From WHSW01 sp963729075 (GTDB lineage: Bacteria; Actinomycetota; Thermoleophilia; Solirubrobacterales; 70-9): a DNA stretch of 64,000 bases. Positions 23,709 to 31,556 of the stretch are shown here, one piece after another (within the stretch, counting starts at the first letter, position 1; the number at the start of each line of letters is the position of its first letter). The stretch covers positions 310,001 to 374,000 of the forward strand of contig CAVSMU010000008.1 in the NCBI GenBank assembly GCA_963729075.1, given 5' to 3'. The position numbers were made by a program, and so were the translations under genes. Under the pieces are notes generated by a model, which saw only the letters and a list, made by a program, of their open reading frames with translations, was not told the origin of the DNA and ran no database searches.

Positions 23709-24817
23709 CAGCCCAGCTCCGTCCGGGTCCAGCTGGCGGCGGCCTCGCGGAGCGCGTCAAGGGTCTCCTGCGGCGGACGGCCGGGGTCCGTTCCGAGGAC
23801 GACGCAGTCGCTCGTGGCCGGCAGCTGCTCGTCTGCCCCGGCCGCGACCTGGCCGGTGAACACGCACGAGCGAATCCCGCGCGAGTGGGCGGCAGCGACT
23901 GCGTAGCCGGGTGCCTTGCCGAGGAAGGAGGTCGAATCCAGCCGGCCCTCGCCGGTGAGCAGGGCATCGGCCCCCGCGAGTGCCTCGGGCAAGCCGGCCC
24001 GGCGCGCGACGTAGTCCGCCCCACCGACGACGTTCGCGCCGAGAAAGCCGCCGAGTCCGGCCGGCAGGCCCCCACCGGCGCCGAGCATGGGAGCGCGCAG
24101 CAGGTCGTACGGCGGGTCGAACGTGCGCTGCGCGATCTCGGCCAGCGACTCCAGCGTGCTCTCCAGCTGCGGTCGGCGTTCCTCGTCGAGACCCTTCTGC
24201 GGGCCGTAGAGCCGAGCGCTGTCGCGCAGCGGAGAGTCGACGTCGGCGAGCACGACCAGCTCCGTGCGAGCGAGCCGCGCGTCGAGCCCGCCCACATCCA
24301 CGGATCGCACGCCGGCGAGCCCCCTGGGGGTGGGCGCGAGATCCGATCCGCGATCGTCACGAAAGCGGACGCCGAGCGCTTGCAGGGCTCCGGCGCCGAC
24401 ATCGATCGTTCCGGTGCCCCCCACCGCGACGACGATGCGCCCGACCCCGCGGTCGAGCGCGTGGCGGATGAGCTCTCCGACGCCGAACGTGGAGGTCTCG
24501 AACGGGTCTCGGTGCCCCGGCTCCAGCAGCCGGTTGCCGGCCGCGTCGGCCGATTCGATGATCGCCTCGTCCTCGGTCAGTGCGAGCCGCGCGTCGGTCG
24601 GCGAGCCGGCCGGCCCCGTCACCCGGACGGTCTCCACGCTCGCCTCGAGCCGGTCCGCCAACACGTCGAGGGTGCCGTCACCGCCGTCCGCAAGCGGGAT
24701 CGCCGCGACGCGTGCCGCCGGCCGCGCGCTGCGCACCCCCTCCCCCATCGCCGCGGCCGCCTGGCGCGAGTCCGGACCGTCACGGAACGCGTTCGGAGCG
24801 ACGACGACGAGGCTCAC
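23708..24817 (-). CDS. Glycerate kinase (GlxK/GarK family)
   Basis: A 369-residue enzyme of the GlxK-type glycerate kinase family. Seen: VVVAPNAFRDGPDSRQAAAAMGEG at the N-terminus, LADGGDGTLDVL, GVGRIVVAVGGTGTIDVGAGALQALG, and GADALLTGEGRLDSTSFLGK, all family signatures. It phosphorylates D-glycerate with ATP, usually to 2-phosphoglycerate, feeding lower glycolysis. Its GTG start directly abuts the phosphoribulokinase stop (TGAGTG), so they are co-translated. With hydroxypyruvate reductase and serine-glyoxylate aminotransferase across the divergent promoter, it would complete a glyoxylate-to-phosphoglycerate route. Confidence 0.9.
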   Translation of the reverse strand: MSLVVVAPNAFRDGPDSRQAAAAMGEGVRSARPAARVAAIPLADGGDGTLDVLADRLEASVETVRVTGPAGSPTDARLALTEDEAIIESADAAGNRLLEPGHRDPFETSTFGVGELIRHALDRGVGRIVVAVGGTGTIDVGAGALQALGVRFRDDRGSDLAPTPRGLAGVRSVDVGGLDARLARTELVVLADVDSPLRDSARLYGPQKGLDEERRPQLESTLESLAEIAQRTFDPPYDLLRAPMLGAGGGLPAGLGGFLGANVVGGADYVARRAGLPEALAGADALLTGEGRLDSTSFLGKAPGYAVAAAHSRGIRSCVFTGQVAAGADEQLPATSDCVVLGTDPGRPPQETLDALREAAASWTRTELG

Positions 24818-25774
24818 TCAGCCGTGCAGCGCCGAGTCGGCGCCGTGGACGCGAGGGAGATCCCCCTGGTGCGGGTCGATCCCGGCGCTGACCGTGACTC
24901 GAGTCGAGACGAGGTGGTACAGGAGCAGGGTCTGCACCAGGGCAAGCGACTCCGAGTGGTGCAAATCGGTCCCGATCGTGAACTCTCCGAGTCGCTGCGC
25001 GCGCAGGTGGCTCGCGTAGTGCATCCGCTCCCAGACCGCCTCCTCGAGCGCGGCGGCGAGCTCCGGATCGGTGTCGCCCGGGATTTGCAGCAACGACTCG
25101 CGCTCGTGACGGATCAATGTCGGCCCGTCGCCGGAGTCCGGCAGCAGCGGGGAGAGGTCCGGATGCCTGAGGGTGTCGCGAAGGATCACGTGCACGTCGA
25201 GGCGCTCGGGGTCGTCGTCGGGGGTCGTTCGGAACGAGACGACGATGTCAGCATCGCGGAGCTGGGGCTGGATGTAGTTCTCGACGTCGCGCTCGCGCCG
25301 GTCGAGCTCGCTGAAGACCTCATGGGTCGTGTAGCCGCGGCGGGTGCAGTCGCGGGTGAGCTTCCACGACCGCCGCAGCTCCTCTGGCGGCGCCAGGAAC
25401 ACGCGGATGTCGTGGGCGTCGCGAAGGTCCCGTGAGTGGAAGTTGAGGAGCCCCTCGGCCACGACGAACGGGCACGGGCGCACGTACTCGGGCGCCGACA
25501 GGGCGCCGACGCGATGGTCGTAGACCGGCTTGAGGATCGGCTTCCAGTCGCGAAGGTGCCCGAGGTGCTGAGCGAGGATGTCGAGGTGGTTCGCGGCGGG
25601 CTCGAGCGGCGTGATTCCGATCTCGGCCCGCTGCTGGCGGTCGTAGCGGTGGTAGTCGTCGCCGCTGATGTAGGAGACGCCGCGACCGCCGAGGATCCGG
25701 ACGACGCCGCGGGTGAGCGTCGTCTTTCCCGCCGCCGAGTCACCGACGACTCCGAGGACGACCGGCCGCGTCAT
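24818..25774 (-). CDS. prk: Phosphoribulokinase family protein
   Basis: A 318-residue P-loop kinase. Walker A is GDSAAGKTT (11-19). SGDDYHRYDRQQR (37-49) supplies the catalytic Asp pair. Also seen are ITPLEPAANHLD, KPVYDH (82-87), VVAEGL (104-109) and RDCTRRGYT (141-149), together the phosphoribulokinase pattern rather than uridine kinase. It would phosphorylate ribulose 5-phosphate to ribulose 1,5-bisphosphate. No RuBisCO gene lies in the window. The ATG at 25774 starts at the family's natural first residue; a longer frame adds ten poorly conserved residues. It is divergent from the aminotransferase-reductase-LysR set and may serve signalling rather than CO2 fixation. Confidence 0.88.
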   Translation of the reverse strand: MTRPVVLGVVGDSAAGKTTLTRGVVRILGGRGVSYISGDDYHRYDRQQRAEIGITPLEPAANHLDILAQHLGHLRDWKPILKPVYDHRVGALSAPEYVRPCPFVVAEGLLNFHSRDLRDAHDIRVFLAPPEELRRSWKLTRDCTRRGYTTHEVFSELDRRERDVENYIQPQLRDADIVVSFRTTPDDDPERLDVHVILRDTLRHPDLSPLLPDSGDGPTLIRHERESLLQIPGDTDPELAAALEEAVWERMHYASHLRAQRLGEFTIGTDLHHSESLALVQTLLLYHLVSTRVTVSAGIDPHQGDLPRVHGADSALHG

Positions 25775-25894
25775 TGACGAAGGATCCCACACCGTCGTCC
25801 GCACGGCTCGGTCGTATAGAGAAAACGCTGTGAATGACTCAAGAATCCGACTGAGAACGTGAAGTCAGATGCCAGTTGTGCGAGGGTCGCGCCC
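25775..25894. promoter_or_regulatory. Divergent promoter region between prk and the aminotransferase gene
   Basis: These 120 bases separate the two divergent starts. An AT-richer patch contains GTATAGAGAAAACG and the pair TGACTCAAG / GACTGAGAA, a partly symmetric element of the kind LysR regulators bind. It is the natural place for the nearby LysR protein to control both arms of the cluster. No exact T-N11-A box was fixed with confidence. Confidence 0.4.
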
Positions 25895-27034
25895 ATGAGC
25901 CAAGCCCTTGCCCCGATCGCACCCTCCGAGAGACTCCTCTGCGGGCCCGGCCCGACGAACGTCGAGCCGGCTGCCCTGCGGGCGATGCATAACCCGATGC
26001 TGGGGCACCTCGATCCCGAGCTGCACGACGTCCTCGTCGACCTCGTCGCGCACCTGCGCCGGGTCTACAAGGCGGAGTCGGGGTTGGTGCTGCCGCTGTC
26101 GGCGACCGGCACGGCGGGGATGGAGGCCGGGATCGCGAACCTGGTCGAGCCCGGCGAAACCGTGATCGTGGGCGTCAACGGCTACTTCGGCCGGCGGATC
26201 TCCGAGATCGCGCGGCGCCACGGCGCGCAGGTGGTGGAGGTCGAGGCCGACTGGGGAGAGCACGTCCCCAACGAGCGGCTACTCGGGGCGCTCGACGAGC
26301 ACCCGGACGCGCGGTTGCTGGCGATCGTCCACGGCGAGACGTCGACCGGCAGCGAGCACCCGCTCGCGGAGCTGGGCGCCGCGGTGCGGGACCTCGACAC
26401 CCTGCTGATGGCCGATTGCGTGACCACCCTCGGCGGCGTCGAGCTCGACTTCGACGGGTGGGGCATCGACTACGCCTACTCCTGCACCCAGAAATGCCTC
26501 GGCGCGCCGCCCGGGATGTCGCCGATCGCGGTCTCCGATCGCGCCCTCGAGCGAGTGCGCCGCCGCCGGACCCCGGTCCCGTTCTTCACGGACCTCGAGC
26601 AGCTCGAGTCGTACTGGGTCGAACGTCCGGCGACCTACCACCACACCGCGCCGATCCTTCACATCTACGCCCTCCACGAGGTGCTCCGCCTGACCCTGGT
26701 CGAGGGCCTCGAGCGGCGCTGGGCGAGGCATACCGCCGCCGGCCGGCACCTGCAGCGGCGGGTTCGCGAAGCGGGACTGGAGCCGCTGGCCGAGCCCGAC
26801 CACCAGCTCGCGCCGCTGACCGCGATCAGGGTCCCGGACGGCATCGACGGGAATTCGGTGCAGCAGCAACTGCTGGCGCAGGGGATCGAGGTCGGGGGTG
26901 GGCTCGGTCCCCAGGCGCCGGCAATGTGGCGGGTCGGGCTGATGGGCCCGAACGCCAGCGTCGCGACGGCGGACCGGGTGCTCGACGCGCTCACGGCCGC
27001 GGTCGAGAGCCGCGCCGTCGCCGTCGCCGGCTGA
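25895..27034 (+). CDS. Serine-glyoxylate / alanine-glyoxylate aminotransferase (class V)
   Basis: A 379-residue PLP enzyme. The ATG at 25895 follows GAGGGT; a GTG 36 bases earlier is less likely. LLCGPGPTNVEPAALRAM is the family opening, HGETSTGSEHP and LMADCVTTLGGVELDFDGWGID supply the PLP-ring Asp (about 174), and YSCTQKCLGAPPG holds the PLP lysine (about 200). It should convert glyoxylate to glycine with serine or alanine as donor, giving hydroxypyruvate when serine is used. The reductase that would take hydroxypyruvate follows 30 bases downstream, which favours serine as donor. It is a cytoplasmic homodimer in the family. Confidence 0.9.
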   Translation: MSQALAPIAPSERLLCGPGPTNVEPAALRAMHNPMLGHLDPELHDVLVDLVAHLRRVYKAESGLVLPLSATGTAGMEAGIANLVEPGETVIVGVNGYFGRRISEIARRHGAQVVEVEADWGEHVPNERLLGALDEHPDARLLAIVHGETSTGSEHPLAELGAAVRDLDTLLMADCVTTLGGVELDFDGWGIDYAYSCTQKCLGAPPGMSPIAVSDRALERVRRRRTPVPFFTDLEQLESYWVERPATYHHTAPILHIYALHEVLRLTLVEGLERRWARHTAAGRHLQRRVREAGLEPLAEPDHQLAPLTAIRVPDGIDGNSVQQQLLAQGIEVGGGLGPQAPAMWRVGLMGPNASVATADRVLDALTAAVESRAVAVAG

Positions 27035-27064
27035 GCCGCGCCCGACGGCCGTAGGGTTCTAGTC

Positions 27065-28054
27065 GTGAGCAGGCCGCGGCTCGTCGTCACCCGAGTGATC
27101 CCGGAGCCCGCCCTCGAGCTCCTCCGCGAGGCGGGCGAGGTGTGGGTGTCCGAGCGGGACGCGCCGCTCGCACGCGACGACCTCGAGGCCGCCGTCCGCG
27201 GCGCGACGGCGATCGTGACCCTGCTTCACGACCGCGTCGACGGCGACCTGCTCGACGCCGCCGGCCCGCAGCTGCGGTGCGTGGCCAACGTGGCGGTCGG
27301 ATACGACAACATCGACGTCGACGCCGCGACCAGCCGCGGGGTTCTGGTCACGAACACGCCCGGGGTCCTGACCGAGGCGACCGCCGACCTGACGCTCGCG
27401 CTGATCCTGATGGCGACCCGCCGGCTCGGCGAGGGAGAGCGCGTGATCCGGAGCCGCACGCCGTGGTCCTGGCACATGTTCTACATGCTCGGCACCGGCC
27501 TGCAGTCAAAGACGCTCGGGATCGTCGGGCTCGGCGCGATCGGCGCCGCGGTGGCGCGCCGCGCCCGCGCCTTCGGGATGCGGATCGCCTACTCGGGGCG
27601 CCGGGCCGCGGACCCGGACCTCGAGGCGGGGCTCGACGCCATGCGCCTGCCGCTCGTGGAGCTGCTGAGCACGGCTGACGTGGTCAGCCTGCACTGCCCG
27701 CTGTCGGACGAGACCCGCCACCTGATCGACGCCGAGGCGCTCGGCCTGATGAAGCCGACCGCGTACGTGGTCAATGCCGCCCGCGGGCCGATCGTCGACG
27801 AGGCGGCGCTTGCCGCGGCGCTGCGCGACCGCCGGATCGCCGGCGCGGCGCTCGACGTGTTCGAGCGCGAGCCCGAGGTCCACCCCGACCTGCTCGAGCT
27901 CGAGAACGCGGTCATGGTCCCCCACCTCGGCTCGGCCACGCTCGAGACGCGCACGGCGATGGCGGTGCTCGCGGCGCGCAACGCGATCGCCGCCTCCCGC
28001 GGTGAGCCGCCGCTGACCCCGGTCAATCCCGAGGTGCTCGCCGCCGCCGACTGA
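27065..28054 (+). CDS. Hydroxypyruvate/glyoxylate reductase (2-hydroxyacid dehydrogenase)
   Basis: A 329-residue D-2-hydroxyacid dehydrogenase. The NAD(P)-binding motif is GIVGLGAIG (152-160). Catalytic residues are visible as Arg in NAARGPIVDE (about 240), Glu in DVFEREP (about 267) and His in VPHLGSAT (about 287). VGYDNIDVDAAT is the common glycerate-dehydrogenase motif. It would reduce hydroxypyruvate to D-glycerate, or glyoxylate to glycolate. The GTG start lies 30 bases after the aminotransferase stop and the LysR gene follows 17 bases after its stop, so all three are one operon. Cofactor preference cannot be read from the Rossmann end alone. Confidence 0.9.
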   Translation: MSRPRLVVTRVIPEPALELLREAGEVWVSERDAPLARDDLEAAVRGATAIVTLLHDRVDGDLLDAAGPQLRCVANVAVGYDNIDVDAATSRGVLVTNTPGVLTEATADLTLALILMATRRLGEGERVIRSRTPWSWHMFYMLGTGLQSKTLGIVGLGAIGAAVARRARAFGMRIAYSGRRAADPDLEAGLDAMRLPLVELLSTADVVSLHCPLSDETRHLIDAEALGLMKPTAYVVNAARGPIVDEAALAAALRDRRIAGAALDVFEREPEVHPDLLELENAVMVPHLGSATLETRTAMAVLAARNAIAASRGEPPLTPVNPEVLAAAD

Positions 28055-28071
28055 CCTATAGACCGCCCTAT

Positions 28072-29043
28072 ATGCTTCCCGCGGCTTTCTTGGCGGTCAC
28101 CCTTACCCAGCTCTCCGCGTTCCTCGCCGTCGTGCGCAACGGTTCGGTCACCGCCGCGGCCGAGGAGCTGGTCGTCACCCAGCCGTCCGTCTCGGCGGCG
28201 GTGGCGGCGCTCGAGCGCGAGCTCGGCGTGGAGCTGACCGAGCGCGCCGGCCGAAGCATCAGGCCCACCCCGGCCGGGGAGGCGTATGCGCGCTATGCCA
28301 GTGACGTCGTCGGGCTGCTCGAGGAGGGCTCCGAGGTCGCCGGCGAGATCGCCCGGGGCGTCAGGAGCCGGCTGCGGATCTCGGCGGTGACCACCGCCGG
28401 GGAGTACCTGCTACCGCCCCTGATCCGCAACTTCCGCGAGCACCACCCCGAGCTCCAGGTGAGCCTCCACGTCGGCAACCGCGACGAGGTCTTCCGGCAG
28501 CTCGAGTCCCATCAGTCCGACGTCGCGATCTCGGGCCGCCCGCCCGAGGACCGCGGCTTCGAGGGCCTGCCGTTCGCCGACAACGAGTTCGCCCTGATCA
28601 CCGCACCCGGCGACCCGTTGGCGAAGCGCACCTGGGTGGCGGTCGACGAGCTGGCGGACACCCCGTGGTTGATGCGCGAGGAGGGCTCGGGGACGCGGCG
28701 CCTGTGCGACGCCTACCTGAGCACCCATCAGCTCCAGCCGTCGCTCCTGACGCTCGGATCGAACGGGGCGATCAAGAACGCGGCGCGCATGGGCCTCGGC
28801 ATCGCGGTCCAGTCGCGAACCGCGGTCGAGCTCGAGCTCGGCCTCGGCCTGCTGGAGACGATCCGGCCGCGCGGTGGTCTGCCGAAACGCTCCTGGCACG
28901 TCGTGAGGTCGCTCGTGGGACCGAGCCGCGAGCCGGTCGACGAGTTCATCGCGTACGTTCGCTCCTCGGCGGCGCGGCACGCGCTCGCCAGGACCCACTC
29001 CGAAGAGATCAGGCAGACGCGCAGGCGGCTCGCCGGAAGCTGA
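28072..29043 (+). CDS. LysR-family transcriptional regulator (CbbR/QscR-like context)
   Basis: A 323-residue LysR regulator. The winged HTH occupies residues 10-70 (LSAFLAVVRNGSVTAAAEELVVTQPSVSAAVAAL), with a linker helix and a periplasmic-binding-like effector domain opening LRISAVTTAGEYLLPPLIRNF. The 'TAGEYLLP' opening is common to CbbR-like regulators that bind sugar phosphates. It sits in the same operon as the aminotransferase and reductase and close to prk and the malyl-CoA lyase gene. It probably regulates the whole cluster. The effector is inferred, not seen. The ATG at 28072 is in an AT-rich spacer with two CTATA repeats. Confidence 0.88.
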   Translation: MLPAAFLAVTLTQLSAFLAVVRNGSVTAAAEELVVTQPSVSAAVAALERELGVELTERAGRSIRPTPAGEAYARYASDVVGLLEEGSEVAGEIARGVRSRLRISAVTTAGEYLLPPLIRNFREHHPELQVSLHVGNRDEVFRQLESHQSDVAISGRPPEDRGFEGLPFADNEFALITAPGDPLAKRTWVAVDELADTPWLMREEGSGTRRLCDAYLSTHQLQPSLLTLGSNGAIKNAARMGLGIAVQSRTAVELELGLGLLETIRPRGGLPKRSWHVVRSLVGPSREPVDEFIAYVRSSAARHALARTHSEEIRQTRRRLAGS

Positions 29044-29067
29044 CGCCCGTGCGCGGTTCGCGAGCGC

Positions 29068-30084
29068 TCAGGCGGCCGACCGCGACCGGCCGGCGGCGGG
29101 CCGCGCGGGAGCGCCCTGGCGCTCCTCGATCAGCTCGATCTTCGCCAGCAGGTGCTCGGCCATCCGCAGCGAGGCGGCGTCGATCAGGCGGCCCTCGAGC
29201 GAGACCGCGCCCTGACCCGACTTCGATGCCTCCTCCATGGCCGCCATGATCTGGCGGGTCCGCGAGATCAGCCGGTCATCGGGCGAGAACACCTCGTTGG
29301 CCAACTCGACCTGGCTCGGGTGGATGCACCACTTGCCCTCGAAACCGAGCACGGAGGCCCGGCGCGCGGCGGCCACGTAGCCCTCGGGATCGCTGAAGTC
29401 GCCGAACGGGCCGTCGATCGGCCTCAGCCCGTGCGCTCGGCAGCTGACGGCGATGCGCGCCAGCGCGAAGTGCCACTGATCGCCCCAGTGCAGCTCGCGC
29501 TCCGTGCCCCCGTCGCCGTTGGGGTCGCTCAGCACCGCGTAATGGGGATCGGAGCCGCCGATCGACGCGGTGTGGCTCTGGATCGAGGCGGCGTAGTCGG
29601 CCACGCCGAAGATGAGCGCCTCCATCCGCTCCGGGCAGGCGGCGGCGATCTCGTCGACCTTGACCATGCCCGGCGCCGTCTCGATCAGCGCGGAGATGCC
29701 GATCCGCCTGTCGAGCCCGAGCGCGTCCTCGATCTGGGTGAGCAGCGTCGCGACGAGGTGCACGTCGCCGGCGCAGCTCGCCTTCGGGATCAGCACGGTG
29801 TCGAGCCACCGGCCGCTCTGCTCGACGACGTCGACGATGTCCCGGTAGCAGTAGTGGGTGTCGAGGCCGTTGATCCGCAGGGTCACGGTGCACCCGCTCC
29901 AGTCCAGCTCGCGGAGCGCCGCGATCACATTCTCCCTCGCACGGGGCTTGTCGTCGGGCGCTACCGCGTCCTCGAGGTCCAGCATGACGATGTCCGCGCC
30001 CAGGCTCGGCGCCTTCTCGAGCATGCGCTCGCTGGTGCCGGGAACGCAGAGCTCGCTGCGGTGCAGGCGCACCGGAATCGTCAT
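29068..30084 (-). CDS. HpcH/HpaI-aldolase / CitE family protein, malyl-CoA lyase-like
   Basis: A 338-residue TIM-barrel protein. LHRSELCVPGTSERMLEKAPSLGADIVMLDLEDAVAPDDKPRAREN is the typical malyl-CoA lyase / CitE opening, with Glu-Asp metal ligands. ALIETAPGMVKVDEIAAACPERMEALIFGVADYAASI gives the second metal Glu and the Asp. GFEGKWCIHPSQVELANEVFSP is the C-terminal hallmark. Length and GVADYAASIQSH match L-malyl-CoA/beta-methylmalyl-CoA lyases more than citrate lyase beta. It would split malyl-CoA into acetyl-CoA and glyoxylate, supplying the aminotransferase. It converges with the LysR gene. The ATG at 30084 and a GTG three bases earlier are both possible. Confidence 0.85.
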   Translation of the reverse strand: MTIPVRLHRSELCVPGTSERMLEKAPSLGADIVMLDLEDAVAPDDKPRARENVIAALRELDWSGCTVTLRINGLDTHYCYRDIVDVVEQSGRWLDTVLIPKASCAGDVHLVATLLTQIEDALGLDRRIGISALIETAPGMVKVDEIAAACPERMEALIFGVADYAASIQSHTASIGGSDPHYAVLSDPNGDGGTERELHWGDQWHFALARIAVSCRAHGLRPIDGPFGDFSDPEGYVAAARRASVLGFEGKWCIHPSQVELANEVFSPDDRLISRTRQIMAAMEEASKSGQGAVSLEGRLIDAASLRMAEHLLAKIELIEERQGAPARPAAGRSRSAA

Positions 30085-30194
30085 CACTCCTCGACTCCAC
30101 GACGGGGTTCCACAGCTACATCGAAGCGGCCCGAACCGGCGTAATCAAGCGGGGCACGGGGAATTTCAAAGGTTCCCACCGAGAACCAAATACA

Positions 30195-30226
30195 TAGGCC
30201 GGGGCTATGAATGGCGCGCCGGCCTA
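30195..30226. promoter_or_regulatory. Inverted repeat upstream of the unknown gene at 30240
   Basis: Perfect eight-base arms, TAGGCCGG (30195-30202) and CCGGCCTA (30219-30226), separated by 16 bases, end 13 bases before the ATG at 30240. A second shorter inverted repeat, GGTTC / GAACC, lies at 30171-30187. They could be an operator or a leader hairpin; no regulator is assigned. Confidence 0.4.
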
Positions 30227-30239
30227 GAGGCGAAGCATT

Positions 30240-31529
30240 ATGAGACCTTGGCAGCCGCCCATGTCCTCGGCCGCAGCAGCGTCGTTGACTCGGCCCTCGG
30301 GTCGACGTATTGTCGGCGGCCGGCCCGTGACGACCACTGACGGCACGCGTGGGGACGCCGTCTCGCCGACGGCACCGACGGTCGCCGACGTCGAGCGAAT
30401 CGCCGCGCTCAGCGATCCGGTGGTGCGCAACCTGCAGATCACCCAGTGCTACAGCGAGCTGTCGCGCGCTCTCGCGGCGCGGGTCGACGGCGCCCCAGCC
30501 AACTGGTGCACGTTCGCCACCTGGGCGTCGAAGCAGGCGGGTCAGACGATCCGCAGGGAGGACCTGGCCCGGGCGTTCGAGCGACTGTTCGACCAGTCAC
30601 CCGAGGGCACCGACGCGGGCAGGACAGCCGTCGCCTCGATCGCCGAGTTCAGAGCCGGGCGTGACCGGGAACAGATCTGGGACGCGGTCCGGGAGGCGCT
30701 GCAGCCGACTTCCGCGTTCGATCGTGCGAGCGACGCCGTCGCTCGCGGCAACCTCAGGGTGTTCGAGGAGATCGGCCGCGAGTTTGCACGCTTGCTGGCG
30801 CTGCCGACGCCGGACCGGGCGATCGACCCGACCGCCTTCGCGTCCTTCCGCGAGAGTCTGCGACCAGGCGATCCGCCCGACGGCCAGGGCCGGCTGAGGC
30901 AGGCGTTCACGGCCTACGCGGCGGCTCTTCACGAGGGCGACCGCAAGGCCCGCGCCGAGCTGATGCTGCTCGCGAACCTGGCGATCGGCTTCCACGAGCA
31001 GACGCGCCTGCAGCCGCAGATCGCGGAGGCGCTCGACGCGCCGTTCGAGGAGCCGGTCAAGCTCCGGCGCGACCTCCTGACCCGGATGCTGAACCTGCAT
31101 GCCGGCGTGGCGTTTCGCCTGGCGCTCGAACTGGTGCCGGGCCGCGCCACGTCGCTGACGGAGGTGCTCGACGACCTCGACCGACTCGTGAAGCAAATCG
31201 CGCACGAGGCCATCACCGAGCTGCTCATGACGCTCACGCTGCCCGGCGAGGTGTTGCGCCTCGGTCGGGATGTACCGGGCGCATTCCCCGCCGACCTCGA
31301 GGCGATCGACAACCCCGATCTGAGCGCGCTCCTCGGCAGCATCGACCCGACGCGAGACAGCACTCGGGGCAGCGGCGCCGAGGACTGGTCGATGCTGGCG
31401 GAACGGATTCATTTCATCGCCGACTTCTTCCGCGTCTACCAGGAGCGCCCGACCCTGCTGAGCGATCCGTTCACCGCCGAGCAGGTGGCCGTGATCAAGT
31501 CCGGCGGCCGCCCGCCCGGCCGCCTGTGA
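30240..31529 (+). CDS. Conserved-looking protein of unknown function
   Basis: A 429-residue mostly helical protein that I do not recognise. After a disordered, Ser/Ala/Arg-rich N-terminus (about 50 residues) comes ITQCYSELSRAL then NWCTFATWASKQAGQTIRREDL, a distinctive helix. Several Leu/Ala-rich helices follow, ending in a conserved-looking RIHFIADFFRVYQERPTLLSDPFT. There is no signal peptide, membrane segment or known catalytic motif. The N-terminus is uncertain: 30240 has a GAGG nine bases upstream, but a GTG at about 30326 would remove most of the low-complexity start. It stands alone, convergent with the ornithine aminotransferase remnant. Confidence 0.65.
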   Translation: MRPWQPPMSSAAAASLTRPSGRRIVGGRPVTTTDGTRGDAVSPTAPTVADVERIAALSDPVVRNLQITQCYSELSRALAARVDGAPANWCTFATWASKQAGQTIRREDLARAFERLFDQSPEGTDAGRTAVASIAEFRAGRDREQIWDAVREALQPTSAFDRASDAVARGNLRVFEEIGREFARLLALPTPDRAIDPTAFASFRESLRPGDPPDGQGRLRQAFTAYAAALHEGDRKARAELMLLANLAIGFHEQTRLQPQIAEALDAPFEEPVKLRRDLLTRMLNLHAGVAFRLALELVPGRATSLTEVLDDLDRLVKQIAHEAITELLMTLTLPGEVLRLGRDVPGAFPADLEAIDNPDLSALLGSIDPTRDSTRGSGAEDWSMLAERIHFIADFFRVYQERPTLLSDPFTAEQVAVIKSGGRPPGRL

Positions 31530-31556
31530 ATCGGATCCGCGGGGTCGCGCTGGCGC

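Noticed and set aside
24818..25774. Uridine kinase instead of phosphoribulokinase
   Set aside because: The DDYHRYDRQQR and KPVYDH motifs and the overall length fit phosphoribulokinase; uridine kinases lack this pattern.
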